Below, piece after piece: positions 21,470-33,319 of a stretch of 64,000 nt of DNA. Each line of letters starts with the position of its first letter. The first letter of the stretch is position 1. The translations under genes and the position numbers were made by a program. The stretch is from Miscanthus floridulus (Eukaryota; Streptophyta; Magnoliopsida; Poales; Poaceae), in assembly GCF_019320115.1 (NCBI RefSeq), contig NC_089581.1, forward strand, positions 9,053,707 to 9,117,706, written 5' to 3'. The notes below the pieces were generated by a model. The model did not search any database, was not told where the DNA came from, and saw only the letters and a list, made by a program, of their open reading frames with translations.

Positions 21470-24400
21470 TGTAACATCCCGGTGTTACGTACCTGTTTAA
21501 CAATAGTTTAAGGCTTAATAAAACCTAATAAATAGGTTTTCTATGCTTGGTGATAAATTCTTGCATAAAATGATAAGTACATATTTGTTTGAATCGCTTT
21601 CGTGAATAAAATCAATATGTGTGATGTCAATCAACCTTGCTGTTGTGATTAAACATCTCTAAATGAGTTTGCGAACAAAAGTTATTTAGGGTTTATGTTG
21701 AAAAAATATGGAGAAAATAATTAAAAATGCCAAAAACCTTACCTTATTTTAATTTCTCATCAATAGCTTTTTGGAGGATAAATAAACAATTATTTTACAT
21801 AGAAACTTTAAAATATGTTGGTATGAAAAACTTAGTATAAGTTATGAACTTTGTGGTTGAGTGCTTGCTTGTGCCTAGTTTAGATGTTTGACATATTAGT
21901 TAAAGTTCCAAAGTTTGAGTCAAACTCAGTTTTCTGGGGGACAGAAATTTTCCAAGTTTCTGAAATCAGTCTGACAAACCCAAGTTTGAGCATGTTTATC
22001 TCTTAATCTGTTGCGTTAGTGATCATGGTACCTTAATAAGAGTTGGAGTTTGCACCGAGTTGAAGACATTTTATACGGTACGTGGGACCCATAACTTGAC
22101 CGAATCCGCTGCATAGTCGTCCCAAGTCGGGCACATGGATACTACTGTCGCCCATGCCCTGCTCTGCACTGCCCTGTGCTCTAGCCGCGCACAGTGCACG
22201 ACATGGGATGCTCCCTCTGCCTGCTATCTTCTGCACGTCGAGGTCGCCTTGCTCGTCCTCACGGTACATGTCCCTCCCCCTCTCGCCTCTCCCTCGCTCT
22301 GCTGCTTGCGCTGCTCGCCATTGGCCACCCGTGGAGCTCCCACGACTGCCACTTGTTCCCTTGTCTCCGGGATCCCTCACGCCCCACCACGTGCACCACC
22401 GCCTCCGCCTCGTCCACCTCTCTACGTGGCGCACCTCGGCCGAGCAGGGAGCCGCCGGCTGCGCCACCGCCGCCGCTGCAGCGTGAGCACGCGCGTGCGG
22501 CCAGCCACGCTAGGCCGCCATCTCCGACGCACCAGTTCGTGCCCCTCCTTCTCATGTTCTCACACCGCCGTTGGGCAGCCCCTCGGGCACAGGAGCCTCA
22601 CCGTCGTAATCCGCCGTCGTTGTTGGCGCTGCCAACTGCCCGAGCGCACGTGGCCAGACCGGCCGTGGGCCATCCTCGGCCCGGACGCAAGCCCCACAAC
22701 CGCGCTCTGGTCCTGCGGCCCCATAGCGCCCCTCCCTCGCCTCCGGCGACTCTGCTCACGGTTGGAGTCGGGCCGGTAGAGGCCGTCCTCTGCTCAGTGC
22801 GACGAGGAAGTAGAAGAGAAGGACCTCGGGCTTAAATAGAAGCTTTTCTAGGGTTCTAAATGTAAATCTCGTGAATCACCTGAATAGTACTGCTAGACCG
22901 CGGGTTGATTCAGGAAAAGCTCAGGGGTCTCGGTGCAAAGTTTTTATCTTTTATGGTTTTCCTTTTTTATGTTTAAATCGGCTAAAACTTTGAAAATTCA
23001 TAGTAAATCATAGAAAAATCATAAAAATACCAAACTAGTTTTGTTACACTCCACACAACTAGATCTATGCAGTAGATACATAATATGACATGTTTTAGTA
23101 CAAAAGTTTTGCTATAGATATTTGCCAATGCTTTTAAATGCTAAATTCATATCTGTTGTTATATGAATCCAATTGTTGTAAACTTTTTATGGTAGGTTAC
23201 TTGTTGCATGCTTGTACTATAGTAAAAATTTCATGTTTAATGGATGTTTATTTACTAAGTTATTGATTTATCATGTGTCACATGTTTTTATTGCTATTAA
23301 ATCTTAATTAACTGCTAGTAAATAATATGCTTATCCAAAAATTATGAAATTCATGCAGTAGTTATGTTTAGTTAAGATGTACCACCCATAAATTTTTCAT
23401 GTCCAAAAGTGATGTTTGGTGCGCCACCTTTTTATTCCTTGGTTGTAATTATTAAAGCTTTTATATATGTTAGGTGTTTAGATTAGGGTTAATATACGTT
23501 TGTCTATACTACTTGTTTTACATGATGACTAGGCAAAATATGTTTAGTAAGTAGAAGTATGCTTGACATGTTATGATAAGCTTTTCACTTGTATGTTTAA
23601 AAGTGACATGTCCAAAAGTGATGTTTGGTGCGCCACCTTTTTATTCCTTGGTTGTAATTATTAAAACTTTTATATATGTTAGGTGTTTAGATTAGGGTTA
23701 ATATACGTTTGTCTATACTACTTGTTTTACACGATGACTAGGCAAAATATGTTTAGTAAGTAGAAGTGTGCTTGACATGTTATGATAAGCTTTTCACTTG
23801 TATGTTTAAAATGCAAATGGTTGTTTTGCTCACTTGTGTGATAATAGTAAGTTGCTAGGAGAGGATGAGAGTCAAACCTCCAACGTTTAGTTACCCTAGT
23901 TTATCCACATCGATGTGTTGATTGTCTTGTAAGTTTGTAATGCCTATGTGTATGCTTGTTTGACTTAAGCATGCATTGCATTTATGCATATCATTTAGGA
24001 ACGATCATCGATCGATGGATCAACTGAAGGATGTTGGCGTCAAGTGGAGAGATGGAGTAATGGTGACCAGGCCTGAAGATGATGGTGGATCATGTCCCGA
24101 AGATGAAGGAACACTAACTTTGTATAATAGAAGTTACCCAGGCATGCCCTGGTGCATAATCCCCATTTTTCAAGCACTTATTATTATGTTGTTTTGTGCA
24201 TTAAGTTTCAGGAGTTGCTCGAAACCCACCTGCATAAATATTCTATCCTATGTGTCCTACTAGTATGATAGGAATCGTGTAGTATGCCATGCTATAGGGC
24301 TACGATAGAAGTCGAGTGATGGATGGTCACTCGCGAGAAATAGGTGATGGTTATACTATTACTACTATCACATGGATTCAGAGATGGATAATAATTGGAG

Positions 24401-25631
24401 ACCAAGAGGGAAGTGGGAAAATGGATTTTTATTGGAGGATTGGTGGGTGCAACAGGGCGCGACTCTAGGTGCACGTTTCACATCTATGTCGGTTAAGGAC
24501 CGTACCGTTAGTAGTGATGTGACAAGTTTGAAGGTACCGAACACATAACAGGGGCCCGAGTTACAGTTGACCGTGAAGTTAAGTACTTTCCTACGACTCA
24601 GGGTCCCTAAAAAGTTTATTGGAGTGTTACACTAACCATTCGAGGATTTGTTAGGAGACGGGGAATGTCCATGGACCAAACTTATGAGGGTAAACTCGTT
24701 GCCGCTCGGTGGGGCGGGCCTCATAGGGTGGGTTCCCTAGGATGGTCAGGTCACTTTTAGACCTAGGTCGTACAAGAGGAAAGGTAGCCTTGTACTTGGT
24801 CATTCGAGAAGTACATGTGTGTATTTAGGATTGCCCAGCTAGATGTACATCGATTGCAATCGTCGCCCTCCTCAAATATGGATACCACTTGTTGCACTAC
24901 TGCTATCGTAGTTAATGCAACTAGAATATGGAGACAATAAGGATACTGTTGGATCATGAAATATATTATGATTGCTTACCACATGCTTGGAAGTAGATTA
25001 GGTGCTTACCTGGAATGATTAAGTAATGGACTTGATGTGATTGCTAAAACTTTGAATATAAGGGTGCACTATTAGTAATGCTTCTCTGCAAAAACAACAA
25101 AATAGCTAGTCAAATAGCCCCTACATATCCTTAAGAGTCGGGAGACTACTCCAACCTAGTCAGGTAAGTCTCGCGAGGTACATTGTGTACTTAGGGTTTT
25201 ATTTTCTCCTGTTGCAGGTAACAGGTGGATGCTGGAGCTAACTATTGTTCTGTGTGGATACCTCATGGTGGGCTTAGCAAGGCTTCCTTTGTCCTCACGA
25301 TTGTAGAAGTTTGTTCTTACATCTCTACTTTTATTTCAATATTCAAAACTGATTAAATTCTGTTGCTTTTATGTAAAATAGCCTTTCCTCCACTGCTTTT
25401 TCTGTTTTGTAATAACTCTGATTTTTGTGTAATCCGGTGATGTATGAAATGGTTAAGAATATTGTAAGCTTTATTCACTTGTTTATGATCCTGATGAAAA
25501 CGTGGATTTTTGAGTTCTCCCATTGGGTGTGTTCGACAGACTACCAGGTTTAACTTAGTCTCTTATGTACTTAGTGTCAAATGGCTGGCAAGTATACTTA
25601 GGATTAGGTTAAATTGGGCCATTCTGCCACA
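21470..25631 (+). repeat. 5' LTR of the long-LTR element (4162 bp)
   Basis: Intact 5' LTR, tg...ca, aligning piecewise with the three parts of the 3' LTR. It contains a GC-rich stretch (22130-22840) with overlapping open frames in several phases, which are not convincing genes, and a 209-bp tandem duplication at 23398-23815. Confidence 0.85.
23398..23815 (+). repeat. 209-bp tandem duplication in the 5' LTR only
   Basis: The unit beginning catgtccaaaagtgatg at 23398 is repeated at 23607 nearly unchanged. The 3' LTR has one copy (38738), so the duplication arose after, or independently of, the LTR copying during insertion. Confidence 0.85.
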
Positions 25632-26815
25632 GATGATATCAGGGCATAAATGAGTGATAAAGCTTGGGAATCTATTTCTAAGCAAAAACTTGACAACAAA
25701 TTATTTTTGAAAAAGTTAGGATGTTTACATGTGAAATTATATAAGTAGCCTTATTACTATAGTTATATATCTAGGATAGATGGCACTCTTCTAACTTGGG
25801 GATGGGCTGTGATGAATTTTCTGTAGGTACACTTACTTTCGAGCATAGTTCGATAGTAATCGACTAGTTATAAGGAGTGAACGATGTGCCAAATTTGAGA
25901 ACGATTGCCCTATATGCTGGCAATAGCGTGAGGACGTATAGACCATGCATGCATGCATACCCTTATCTATGCATTTGTTGTATGATCCTTTGCTCTGATG
26001 AAACCCCTCAAAATCTGGTTAGACCCATCTAGGCCTTCTGTTTACATCATTCATGGAGCCCTCAAGACAACACCAAGTGGTTTACCTATGGTAGTGTTGA
26101 TTCAGTTAGGATGTCAACAAAACAGTGGTTAGAAAAGATGCAGGCACTGCTTATTAGCAAGCTTTGGATACCCTAGCAGAACACCTAAGTTCCTCTCAAC
26201 CGTTTCCATTATTGGACCTTGCTTCGTTTATCTTTGTATTTTCAAAAAGAACCCCGGGTTTGCCTAACTCTTCCACATATTTTGTTCTCTTGACCTTCCT
26301 ATCTTTATCACTACTTTTTTTATTGGTTGTATGTTGGGTAATGGTTCCATGGTTGATGACCTATGGTGTTGTGATGAAACCAAGGGTCTCCTATCGAACA
26401 ACTGCCATGTGGTTGTGCTGCTTGGCACGCGCTGGTATCGAGGTTTTTTCACCATGACCCATTACAAAAATACACCGATACGCTCTTGCCATAAACATTC
26501 CTTGGAAATCTTAGTGTTCTGATGGGGGATCCGTGTCGAACTGGATGTCGTAGGGCTTCTTTCTAAAATTGCAAAGGGGTAACCTTTGAAGAACTGGTAA
26601 GAGAGAAGGTTTGACATCAAAGATGACTGGAAAGGTCAAAAAGTTGTAATGTCTTGGTAACCTCGCTTGTGCTAAGTTTTGTAAGGAAGTACACTGAGAA
26701 CAGGTGCGAACCTTTCGACATGGTTTTTAGCAGTGCTAGTCGTGCATCGCGCTCTTCACCCTTAGGAAGTCTTTTGTCCTGAATCTTGGGATGAGATTCT
26801 TTTAAGGGGGACGGT
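25632..26815 (+). other. Internal region of the long-LTR element, non-coding
   Basis: Starts with the primer-binding site and ends with the polypurine tract. Short open frames show no gag, protease, integrase or reverse transcriptase motif. Confidence 0.7.
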
Positions 26816-28201
26816 TGTAACACCCCCGGTGTTACGTACCTATTTGACAATAGTTTAAGGCTTAATAAAACCTAATAAATAAGTTTTCTATGCTTGGTGA
26901 TAAATTCTTACATGAAATGATAAGTACATATTTGTTTGAATAACTTTTGTGGATAAAATCAATATGTGTGATGCCAATCAACCTTGATGTTGTGATTAAA
27001 TATATCTAAATGAGTTTGCGAACAAAAGTTATTTAGGGTTCATGTTGGAAAAATGTGGAGAAAATGATTAAAATGCTAAAAACTTACATTGTTTTAATTT
27101 CTCATTAGTTTTTTGGAGGATAAACAAATAATTATTTTATGTAGAAACTTTAAAATACGTTGGTATGAAAAACTTAGTATAAGTTATGAACTTTGTGGTT
27201 GAGTGCCTAGTTTAGATGTTTGACAGATTAGTTAAAGCTCCAAAGTTTGAGTCAAACTCAGTTTTTTGGGGGGACTTAGAAATTTTCTCTTTCTAGAACC
27301 AGCCCGACAAACCAAAGTTTGAGCATGTTTATCTCTTAATCTATTGCGTTAGTAATCATGGTACCTTAATAAGAGTTGGAGTTTGCACCGAGTTGAAGAT
27401 ATTTTATACAGTATGTGGGACCCAAAGCTTGACCAAATCCGTTGCATAGTCGTCCCAAGTTAGGCACATGGACACTGTCGTCGCCCATGCCCTGCTCTAC
27501 CCTACCCTATGCTCTAGCCGCGCACAGTGCGTGGTGTGGCTGCCCATGCTGCGCTGCTCTCTCTCCTACCTTCTTCTACATGCCAAGGTCGCCATGCTCA
27601 TCCTCACAGTCCATCTCCCTCCTCCTCATGCCTCTCCCTCGCTCTGCCTCTTGCGTCGCTCGCCATTGGCCACCCGAGGAGCTCCCATGATTGCCGCTTG
27701 TTCCCCACCCTCTGAGCTCCCTCGCACCCCACCACATGCACCACCACCTCTGCCTCGTCCACCTCTCCGCCCGACGCACCTCAGCCGAGCAAGGAGCCAC
27801 CAATTGCGCCACCGCTGCCGTTGCAGCATGAGCAAGCATGTACGGCCAGCCACGCCAGGCCGCCATCTCTGCTACACCAACCCATGCCCCTCCTTCTCAC
27901 GTTCTTGCACCACAGCTGCGCACCCCCTCGCGCGCAGGAGCGTCACCGCTATAATCCTTCGCCACCGCCGCCGTTGCTGGTGCTGCCAATCTCCTGAGCG
28001 CACATGGCCAGGCCAACCACGGGCCATCCTCGGCCTAGACGCAAGCCCCATGGCCATGCTATGGTCCTATGGCCCTACAGCTCCCCTCCCTTACCTCCGG
28101 CAACTCTCCTCACGGCCAGAGTCAGGACAACAGAGGCTGTCCTGTGCTCGGTGCAATGAGGAAGAAGAAGAGAAGGACCTTACGCTTAAATAGAAGCTTT
28201 T
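26816..28201 (+). repeat. 3' LTR of the long-LTR element, part 1
   Basis: Matches the 5' LTR from its first base (tgtaacacccccggtgttac) to about 22840, where copia element 1 is inserted. Confidence 0.85.
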
Positions 28202-30185
28202 TGAAAGGTCCTAATGGCTAGAGGGGGTGAATAGCCTATTGAAAATTTCTACAACAACACTAAGACAATTGATTAGTCAATAAGATGGCGAAGAGAATTT
28301 TGTGCTAGCAGTAAACTTGGGTTTGCAAGCCACCTACCCAATTCTAATTTCCATGATCTCTAGTATGTCACACAAGAGCTATGTCGCTAAATTACACCTA
28401 GGTGAACAAAACTAGCTAGATAACTACAACTAAAGAGCTATACAAGCTACAAGCACTACACAAAGGTGAATACAAAGTAATGAGGGAGAAGGGTAGAAGT
28501 GATATACCACCATGCCAAGTGATCGATCAATGAATATCAATGAATACTGAGGAGACAATCAAGACACAATGATTTTTCCTCTAAGGTTCACTTATTTACC
28601 GGCAAGCTAGTCTCCGTTGTGGTGATTCAGTCACTTGGAGGTTCACATGCTAATAGGCGTCACACGCCTAACCCGTAATCAGGTGCCGCATAACCAACAC
28701 AAGATGAGGATCCACAAGCCACGTGAAATTCACTAGAGTTTCCTTTTGCGCTCCATCGGGGAAGGCATAAGAACCCCTCACAATCAAAATGATCAGAGCC
28801 AGAGACAATCACCATCCTCCGCTCAACGATCCACCAATCACCGGACCATCTAGGTCTCGGCAAACACCAAGAGTGATAAGTACTCCACCAGCTCAAAATG
28901 CCCAACTAGTGCCATAAGATGCTAGAACACTAAGTAATGCACTAGAGATTCTCCAATCCCACTCAAGATGATGTAATCAAGTGTGCAAGTGAGTGGAGTG
29001 ATGTGCTCAGCTCTCAAAATGTGTATGCAGCTGTTAGAAGTGCCAAGAGAGTGGCCAAGGCTAGCCACTAGCTCTATTTATAAGCCCACAAGCAAATAGA
29101 GCCGTTACTCTTTTGGAGCAACTTTCTATGAGGGCACCGGACACGGTGGTGCCTGGCACCGGACATGGCGGTGCCCCTCCCAATGGTCACTTTCTAACGG
29201 CTAAAAACTAGCCGTTAGGGCACCGAACAAGGTGGCGGTGGCACCGCCCCTAGGGTGGCAGTGACCACCTGGCCATCTGCCCAAATACCCCCTTCTCTAG
29301 ACTTTTATGGTAGTGCACCGCCATCAGGGCGGTGGTGCCCACGGCAGTGACCAGCTTGGCTTCCCTCACTCTTGGGTGAAAAGCGGTGGTGGCACCACCT
29401 CACTAGTGGCGGTGACCAGGCGGTGCACCATCCTGCAAGTGGCGGTGCACACCACCCCTTCCGCTGCTAGCCTTGCTTTGCCTTGTCTAAGTAGGCGCTG
29501 CCCTAAGGGTGGTGGTGCCACCGGATAGGGTGCGGTGCCCCCACTAGAGCACCCTACTCTCGGCCTCCTCGGCCGGTCACCGCCACAGGGGTGGCGGTGC
29601 ACCGGACAGGGTATGACGGTGCCCCCGTGTTAGCACCCGAGCCCGAGAACGCCTCCTTTGCTTCACCTTTTTTACCACCTTTGCAAATGAGCTAACACTC
29701 CAAGTGTTTCACCATCAGGTGCAAGTGTGTTAGCATTTTCATAATCATTTTTCAAAGGTTAATCACTTTCTCACTAAATGTGCACTAGGCCTAAAATGCA
29801 TATGCATGTTTTCCAACACCTAGTGGCACTAGATGATCGAGTTGTCCGATAAGAGCTCCACTCTTAATAGTACAACCATCTATCCTAAATGTGATCACAC
29901 TCTCTATAGTGTCTTAATCACCAAAAATAAAATAGCCCTATGGATTTCACTTTTGCCTTGAGCCCATTTTATTTTTCTCTTTCTTTTTTTCCAAGTCCCG
30001 AAGTTTGATCATCATTACATGTCCACACCACCACCATAGACTTCATTTCATGTGGTCATCTTCATCCATGAGTGCCACCTAGCTCCTCCACTTGGATTGG
30101 ACTATCTTATCTAATCACACACTTAGATGCAAAGATTAGTCCAACTAGGTTTCATCAATTATTCAAAATCAAACTAGGGCTTTCA
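28202..30185 (-). repeat. Copia 1 LTR (element's 3' side)
   Basis: Length 1984 bp. The part at about 29100-29640 is dense in ggcggtg/caccgcc motifs. The right LTR has the same organisation with scattered differences, so the pair could be used for dating. Confidence 0.9.
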
Positions 30186-31892
30186 ATCTCCCCCTTTTTG
30201 GTAATTGATGACAACCTTCACAAAAGATATGAAATTAATTCAAATTTGAATCCATGTTGCTTGCCCAAGCATCCTTACCATGTATAAAAGGATATGGACA
30301 AGTTTCATGAACCTTAATTGGTAGCATTAGCTTCCCCTACATATGTGCTAAGAGTTTGGATTGGAGCTTGCACATATGCATGGATTTGAGTTGTGAGAGA
30401 GTAATATCTACCAAATGATGCTAAGGTATAAGAGATGGACCTTTAAAGCGTGATACCAATAGAAGTGCACCAAATATACCATCCTTAGAACCATTAGTAA
30501 CTAGACATACACAAAAACTAGAATACCCCGTGAGATCAATATTAGAAGTAAGGGTCTAGTTTTCACAATATAAACATAAGTCTAGTTACTCAACCTGTGC
30601 ATGCTAGTTTTTCATTTCATCATTCAAACCTACAACTAGCATACACCACACAAGCATGAAATTTTAATTTAAAACATGTGCTATGCAAGGAAACATATGA
30701 AATGCACATTCAAATGCACCAATCAAGTTTATGAGTTTGCTCCCCCCTACTTATGTGCTCAAAATTGTAATTGATCCCCTTACTTTGTCATATTTCTCCC
30801 CCTTAGTGATTACTTCTCCCCCTACCACTTTATATCTTTGTTTCTCTCCCCTTTGTCATCAATGACCACAAAGGTTCAAATTTTAGATAGGTTAAGATTA
30901 TCAATGTCAATCAATGGGGTGAGGATCATTTTCCCAAATTTGGTCCAATTTAGAATACTTGCCAAAGATATTTAACTTGGTTTGATCCAAGTACAAGCTT
31001 CTTCACATCTTATTTCAAGGGTTATCTTATACCATGTTGAGTTAAACATTTATAGCTCATTTTCTAGATCAAACACTAGGTTCACAAGCCACAAACATGT
31101 CATATGCTACCATTAGATCAAGTCAAGCATAGAAGCAATAGTGGTACCATATAAGCATCAAATTCATTTGATTTTCATGAATTAGCCTATAAGACATGAG
31201 GAATGACTAGATGCACTAAGCATGTTCTTAGCAAAGGATGTATGCATGCCAATCAACTTTTGCCTTAGATTGCTCGAAGAAGAGGCATGTCATGTAAGTG
31301 AGGGGTGCATCAACACATATTTGAGAAATCCAATATGTTCAACTCATTCCTTAGCTTGCAAAACCTTTTCTCATCCATTGGCTTGGTGAATATATCGGTA
31401 AGTTGATCTTCAGTGCCTACACTCTCAATGCAAATGTCCCCTTTTTGTTGCTGATCTCTAATGAAATGGTGGCGGACATCAATGTGTTTTGTTCTTGCAT
31501 GCTGAACCGAATTATTGGTTAACTTGATTGCACTCTCATTGTCACATAGCAATGGGACTTTCTCGAACTTGATTCCAAAGTCATTCAAGGTGGCCTTCAT
31601 CCAAAGAATTTATGCACAACAACTACTGACTAATATGTATTTGGCTTCAGCGGTTGATAATGCAATACTATTTTGCTTCTTTGATGACCATGAAACAAGT
31701 GATCTCCCCAACAATTGATATGTGCCCGAGGTGCTCTTCCTTTCAACCTTGCATCTCGCATAATCCGAGTCAAAATATCCAACTAGCTCAAACTTTGCTC
31801 CTTTGGGATACCACAAACCAATATTTTGTGTATGCTTCAAGTACCTCAATATTCTCTTTGTAGCCATCAAATGATTTTCTATCGACAAAAGA

Positions 31893-32279
31893 TGCTCGGC
31901 AGTCCTCCAAGAGGTATCCCACGAAGGTAGATTGATCGGTGGAGGTGCGCGTAATCAGAAACTAGATGGTGACACAAGGCGTAGAGACAACGATTTAGAC
32001 AGGTTCGGGTCATCTGATCGATGTAATACCCTACGTCCTATGTCTTTGTTGTATTGTATTAAATATGAGATGTATGTAGATGCCGACTAGGGGACCCTGC
32101 CTCTCCTTATATACTCTAGAGGGGTAGGGTTACAAGGAAAGTATCATATTTGGTGCTATACAATATCTTACGGTGCACGTTGACCAGTGCCATGCATGTC
32201 TTGATCTTGTGGGCTAGGTCACCTCTGATGGTGCGGCCCATGTCTTGTCTTGTGGATACCAGGGGTCATATCCCCCACA
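31893..32279 (-). mobile_element. Solo LTR of a gypsy-like element inside copia 1
   Basis: Inserted between ARFQASLKE and HLMATKRIL of copia 1. In reverse complement it begins tgtgggggatatgaccc and ends gactgccgagca, matching the LTR at 41547-41943 along its length. A TATA-like ccttatatactc lies at 32105-32116. No exact target duplication is visible; gaaag/gaaaa flanks would fit if the true right boundary lies about 13 bp further out. Confidence 0.7.
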
Positions 32280-33126
32280 CTTTCTTTTAGTGAGGCTTGA
32301 AATCTTGCACACATGCACACACTAAACATGACATCCGGCCTTGATATGGTCACATAGAGTAGGCTTCCAATCATAGACCGATACATTTTTTGATCCACCA
32401 TGTTGTCACTTGCATCACTATCTAAATTGCCATTTGTTCCCATTAGTGTGCTAATGGCTTTTGCTTCATTCATGCCAAACTTCTTGAGCATATCTTTGAT
32501 GTACTTGCCTTGACTCACAAATATACCATTCTTCAATTGTTTGATTTGAAGACCAAGGAAGTAACTCAACTCTCCAATCATGGACATCTCAAACTCATTA
32601 GCCATCATCTTTCTAAACTCTTCACAAAAGTCTTGATTGGTTGATCCAAATATGATATCATCAACATAGATTTGCAACACAAATAAGTCTTTGTCAATCT
32701 TCTTGGTGAAAAGAGTAGTGTCAACCTTGCCCATTATGAACCCTTTAGAGAGTAGGAAGTCCCTTAATCTCTCATACCATGCTCTAGGTGTTTGCTTCAA
32801 GCCATACAATGCCTTCTTTAACTTGTACATATGGTTGGGTTTCTTGTCATCTTCAAAACCAAGAGGTGGCTCAACATATACTTCTTCATTCATGTAGCCA
32901 TTGAGAAATACACTCTTGACATCCATTTGATACAGCTTGATGTTGTGGGCACAAGTATAGGCTAGCAAGATTCTAATTGCTTCCAATCTAGCAATCAGGG
33001 CATATGTTTCTCCAAAGTCAAGACCTTCAACTTATGTATATCCTTGTGCTACCAATCTTGCTTTGTTCCTTACTAATATCCCATCTTGATCTTGCTTTTT
33101 TCTATAAACCCATTTGGTTCCAATCA

Positions 33127-33319
33127 GTGTTATCTTAAACGTTAAACGGTAAACAGTCGGTCACCTACCGTTTAGCCCATTATTCGGGCAAAATGGGTGT
33201 TTAAACGGGAAAAATGGCCATTTAAACGGTCAAAACAACTGATTAAACGGAAACGGTGTACCACCGTGTAGCGTTTAAACGGTGTGTAAATGAGCTAAAC
33301 GGCCATTTAGGCAAATAGT
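33127..33319. mobile_element. MITE inside copia 1, about 193 bp
   Basis: Interrupts the coding region between integrase and reverse transcriptase. The 11-mer ggttccaatca flanks it at 33116-33126 and 33320-33330, containing a likely 8- to 9-bp target duplication. The interior is repetitive in ttaaacgg and related blocks on both strands. hAT or Mutator origin cannot be separated by eye. Confidence 0.7.

Noticed and set aside
22135..22835. Open frames of about 210 codons in the 5' LTR as a possible gene
   Set aside because: Overlapping frames on both strands in GC-rich, low-complexity DNA inside an LTR; no recognisable domain. Kept only as a finding.
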